A stretch of 7,203 nt of DNA from JAUYIV01 sp040882645 (GTDB taxonomy: Bacteria > Actinomycetota > Acidimicrobiia > Spongiisociales > UBA11373): assembly GCA_040882645.1 (NCBI GenBank), contig JBBEAX010000018.1, forward strand, positions 1 through 7,203, written 5' to 3'. The notes beneath the pieces are model-generated. The model was not told the origin of the DNA. It searched no databases and worked only from the letters and a program-made list of their open reading frames with translations. This document shows, one piece after another, positions 5,245-7,203 of this stretch. A program made the translations under genes and the position numbers. The first letter of the stretch is position 1, and each line of letters opens with the position of its first letter.

Positions 5245-5700
5245 CTATTGCGGGTGGCGGGAGGCGGGAGGCGGGATGCGGGATGCCACCATCTCCAGAG
5301 CCTCCCTATACCCGTCGATACCTTTCCCCCACACCGCGCCCACGCACGCCGGGCGGATCACCGACTCGGCTCGCCAAGGCTCCCGCGCCTCGATGTCGCT
5401 GATGTGGACCTCGACCACGGGAAGGCCGATCGCCTCGATGGCGTCGTGGAGTGCGTAGGAGGTGTGGCCGAGCGCCCCGGGGTTGAGCACCACCCCCTGG
5501 TACCGGCCGATGGCGTCGTGGAGGCGGTCGATGATGATCCCCTCATGGTTCGACTGGAAGGTGTCGACCTGGAGTCCGAGGGCGGCCCCCCAGTTCCGAC
5601 AGTTCTCCTCCAACTCTCCCAGTGTCGCCTCGCCGTAGATCTCGGGCCGGCGGGTGCCGAGCAGATTCAGGTTGGGTCCGTTGACCACGAGGATGCGCAC
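5245..5700 (-). CDS. aroQ: 3-dehydroquinate dehydratase, type II
   Basis: The 151-residue product is a type II dehydroquinase, which converts 3-dehydroquinate to 3-dehydroshikimate, the third step of the shikimate pathway; family members are dodecameric cytosolic enzymes. NGPNLNLLGTRRPEIYG (7-23) supplies Asn10, Arg17 of the flexible lid and catalytic Tyr22. FQSNHEG (48-54), LNPGALGHTSYAL with Asn73 and His79, and VEVHISDIEAREPWR with Glu97, His99 and Arg106 complete the active site. These are offset by two from the Mycobacterium numbering and none is missing. SDI replaces the more usual SNI. The start codon is GTG at 5700, only 4 nt after the stop of the lipoyl-transferase-like gene, so the two are probably co-transcribed. 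The last 13 residues (ASRIPPPASRHPQ) are encoded by a heptad repeat tract and extend beyond the normal family end. Confidence 0.96.
   Translation of the reverse strand: MRILVVNGPNLNLLGTRRPEIYGEATLGELEENCRNWGAALGLQVDTFQSNHEGIIIDRLHDAIGRYQGVVLNPGALGHTSYALHDAIEAIGLPVVEVHISDIEAREPWRAESVIRPACVGAVWGKGIDGYREALEMVASRIPPPASRHPQ
5250..5284. repeat. Heptanucleotide tandem tract, unit GCGGGWK-like, five copies, inside the 3' end of aroQ
   Basis: The units are GCGGGTG, GCGGGAG, GCGGGAG, GCGGGAT and GCGGGAT, followed by GCC. The tract overlaps the last codons of aroQ, whose TAG lies just beyond it at 5245-5247. Its period equals that of the tracts at 884-911 and 3214-3250, while the unit sequence differs. 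Confidence 0.9.
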
Positions 5701-5704
5701 GAGG

Positions 5705-6451
5705 TCAGGCTATCGCCGGGTCGTGCTCGCCGATGATCTCGGCGGCCAGGGCGAGCGTCTTGTCGTCCACTTCGGCGTCGACGAGCTCATGCCCGGCGGC
5801 ATGAAACGCATCCAGCACCGCCGTGGCAACGGACCCGGTGTCGGCGGGCACTTCGTCGGCGATCGCCCCGGTGGCATTCGGATCCCACCCGTAACCGAGC
5901 GCCCGGTACGCCGGGAGCAGCGGCAGGTTCACCAGGTCGGCGTGGTCGACCACGATGACGCCCCCAACATGCGCCGACTGGCGCAGCAATCGCTGGCCCA
6001 CGCCCATCAGCTTGCGCGTTCCCCGGGCGTTCACCGAGTACCTACCGGGGCAGTACTCGCCCGGCACCTCACCCACCCGGGCGTCGACCCCGAGCGAGGC
6101 GAAGGCCTTCACCATGATCGAGGTCAGGGCGTCGAATCGGCCGTGGATGGTCTCGCGCGGAAGCTCCTCGGGAGTCGACCACGCGAAGGCCAGCGTGCCC
6201 TCGTGGAAGGTGGCGGCCCGGCCGCCTGCCAGCCGCTCCACGGCATGGAACCCGCTCTCGGCCACCGCCTCCAGCGCGGCGGCATAGCCCGGACGCACTC
6301 GATCCTGGCGGCCGAAGGCAACGATCCGGTCGGGAACGAACAGCCGGAGGGTCGCCGGGAGGTCGCCCGAGTCGACCCGGCGCAGCAGGGCAGACGAGAC
6401 CGCGGTGTCGAGGAGGGGCGGTCCGAACGCCCGGGTGATGACCTGCAGCAT
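5705..6451 (-). CDS. Lipoyl/octanoyl transferase or lipoate-protein ligase family protein (LipM/LplA-like)
   Basis: The 248-residue protein has the BPL/LplA/LipB catalytic fold. RLAGGRAATFHEG (73-85) corresponds to the family's RRxGGGAVxHxxG lipoate-adenylate/octanoyl binding segment. RKLMGVGQRLLRQSAHVGG (146-164) corresponds to the K-x-x-G-x-A-Q-x-R...H-x-G block, with Lys147 as the invariant lysine. Cys134 (GEYCPGRY) lies 13 residues before that lysine, about where LipM-type octanoyltransferases keep their nucleophile, whereas ATP-using LplA ligases do not need one. The separate LplA C-terminal accessory domain is absent, which also leans toward a transferase. The role would be attaching octanoyl or lipoyl groups to lipoyl domains of 2-oxoacid dehydrogenases or GcvH. 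The gene lies 4 nt upstream of aroQ in one operon. A -10 box lies 6 nt before the ATG. The exact reaction remains open. Confidence 0.85.
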   Translation of the reverse strand: MLQVITRAFGPPLLDTAVSSALLRRVDSGDLPATLRLFVPDRIVAFGRQDRVRPGYAAALEAVAESGFHAVERLAGGRAATFHEGTLAFAWSTPEELPRETIHGRFDALTSIMVKAFASLGVDARVGEVPGEYCPGRYSVNARGTRKLMGVGQRLLRQSAHVGGVIVVDHADLVNLPLLPAYRALGYGWDPNATGAIADEVPADTGSVATAVLDAFHAAGHELVDAEVDDKTLALAAEIIGEHDPAIA

Positions 6452-6457
6452 CAGGCG

Positions 6458-6463
6458 AGGCTA
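6458..6463 (-). promoter_or_regulatory. -10 box for the lipoyl-transferase-like/aroQ operon
   Basis: On the minus strand this reads TAGCCT (TANNNT), 6 nt before the ATG at 6451, with no Shine-Dalgarno between. This indicates a leaderless or near-leaderless operon mRNA. The 87-bp divergent gap also has to carry the promoter of the lipoprotein gene. Confidence 0.5.
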
Positions 6464-6527
6464 ACGGTTGGCCCGATGAGGCCGATATGCGACATGGTGA
6501 GCGATAATCGGGAAGTCCTTGCCACTC

Positions 6528-6534
6528 GAGGTGA
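6528..6534 (+). promoter_or_regulatory. Shine-Dalgarno that decides the lipoprotein start
   Basis: GAGGTGA ends 4 nt before the ATG at 6539. It is the only strong ribosome binding site in front of a gene in this window, the others being apparently leaderless. It favours 6539 over the in-frame ATG at 6494. A GATAAT hexamer at 6503-6508 is a possible -10 box for a leadered transcript. Confidence 0.6.
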
Positions 6535-6538
6535 CCGG

Positions 6539-7203
6539 ATGAACCGGGCATTCCACCGTCCCCCAGCGCACCTTATGGCGTTGCTCGGTCTCGCCCTGAT
6601 GGTGTCGGCGTGCGGCGACGCCCTGACCGGGATCGGCGACCTGTCGGAGCGAGTGGTCCATGGCGACGGCACGGTGAGCACCACCACTACCACCCCTACG
6701 GGCATCGACCTCAACCTCAAGGGCGTGACGGATGTCGCCTGGTTCAACGACGGACTCGGTGCCGATTCCGGCGATATGGGACGAGAGGAAACCATCGCCG
6801 AAGTCTGGGCACGGGGCAACTCGGAGGATCCGTTCATCCAGGCCAGTCGGCGGGAAGTCGCCCGATCGCTGCCGGGCGTTCAGTTCCCCCAGTTGGTGCC
6901 GGCGGCGATCACTCATGTGACCAGCCAGTTGGTGTTCGATGTCGCCACCGCCAGCCTCGATCCGTCGACGGCGGTGGCGTTCGGACTCTGGACGGGCGAG
7001 CCCTACACCCTGCCGCGCGCCGAAGGGCAACTGGTGGTGCTGCGGGTCGGCCTCAAGACCTTCGAAGGCGATCCGGAGGATGAGATCTTCTCCTTCCAGG
7101 TGACCGACGGCCAAGAACTGGTCTGGACCCACGGCGACTTCGTATACCAACTCTTCTGCCGCCGCGGCGTCTCCGACGAAGCCTGCTTCGCCATAGCCGA
7201 CTC
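6539..7203 (+). CDS. Secreted lipoprotein of unknown function (3' end beyond window)
   Basis: About 221 codons are open to the window edge without a stop. The N-terminus has basic residues (MNRAFHRPPAH), then a hydrophobic stretch (LMALLGLALMV), then the lipobox VSAC with Cys25. This is a type II signal peptide, so the mature protein should be lipid-anchored outside the cytoplasmic membrane. After the anchor comes a Thr-rich linker (STTTTTPTG, about residues 47-55), typical of surface lipoproteins on a flexible tether. The remaining domain (DVAWFNDGLGADSGDMGREE, later FQVTDGQELVWTHGDFVYQL) is acidic and mixed alpha/beta in character; I do not recognise its family. Cys residues near the visible end (LFCRRGVSDEAC) might form a disulfide. 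An in-frame ATG at 6494 would push the lipobox Cys to residue 40, less usual for a signal peptide. It is divergent from the lipoyl-transferase operon. Confidence 0.82.
   Translation, partial: MNRAFHRPPAHLMALLGLALMVSACGDALTGIGDLSERVVHGDGTVSTTTTTPTGIDLNLKGVTDVAWFNDGLGADSGDMGREETIAEVWARGNSEDPFIQASRREVARSLPGVQFPQLVPAAITHVTSQLVFDVATASLDPSTAVAFGLWTGEPYTLPRAEGQLVVLRVGLKTFEGDPEDEIFSFQVTDGQELVWTHGDFVYQLFCRRGVSDEACFAIAD

Noticed and set aside
5134..5736. 200-residue plus-strand frame across aroQ
   Set aside because: It is antisense to aroQ, which has a complete type II active site, and begins inside repeat DNA.
6494..6538. Upstream in-frame ATG as start of the lipoprotein
   Set aside because: It would place the lipobox Cys at residue 40 behind a charged segment and ignores the good GAGGTGA site before 6539.
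6461..7150. 229-residue minus-strand frame opposite the lipoprotein
   Set aside because: The plus strand has a signal peptide, lipobox and Shine-Dalgarno; the minus frame has no recognisable motif.
1..7203. tRNA, rRNA or riboswitch
   Set aside because: No cloverleaf-like segment, rRNA signature or known aptamer core was seen; genes occupy most of the window and the gaps are filled with repeats.

Overview
The window is GC-rich throughout, with G/C-ending codons, dense bidirectional gene packing, and start codons that sit directly behind TANNNT-type -10 boxes. This fits a high-GC actinobacterium, possibly an uncultured Acidimicrobiia-like lineage. The lineage is an inference from style only; no rRNA or other marker gene is present.

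Layout from left to right: (1) the 5' part of a proline racemase-family gene on the minus strand (1-680, cut by the window edge), probably trans-3-hydroxy-L-proline dehydratase. (2) A repeat-filled divergent intergenic region, holding a 76-bp unit duplicated in tandem and a heptanucleotide tandem tract. (3) A nucleoside hydrolase on the plus strand (930-1868). (4) A 186-bp convergent gap with inverted repeats. (5) A 12-TM MFS transporter on the minus strand (2055-3191). (6) A heptad tract, then a small DUF559/Vsr-like endonuclease gene (3363-3776) bracketed by a pair of ~56-bp inverted repeats. (7) A class I PLP aminotransferase of the aspartate/prephenate type on the plus strand (3865-5052). 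(8) A 192-bp convergent gap with a 24-bp tandem repeat and a third copy of the repeat family. (9) A minus-strand two-gene operon of a lipoyl/octanoyl-transferase-like protein (5705-6451) and aroQ, type II 3-dehydroquinate dehydratase (5245-5700). (10) A divergent plus-strand lipoprotein of unknown function, cut by the right edge (6539-7203).

Most genes are ordinary metabolic housekeeping or catabolic functions: amino-acid and nucleoside breakdown, transamination, shikimate pathway and lipoylation. Apart from lplA-like/aroQ they do not form an obvious pathway cluster.

The unusual content is between the genes. At least two classes of small repeats occupy nearly every intergenic space: palindromic C6/G6 hairpin repeats and heptanucleotide tandem tracts whose unit sequence differs from locus to locus. 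The best candidate for an undescribed system is the DUF559 endonuclease gene sitting tightly between inverted copies of one of these repeats, with codon usage unlike its neighbours. It looks like a small endonuclease-bearing mobile unit.
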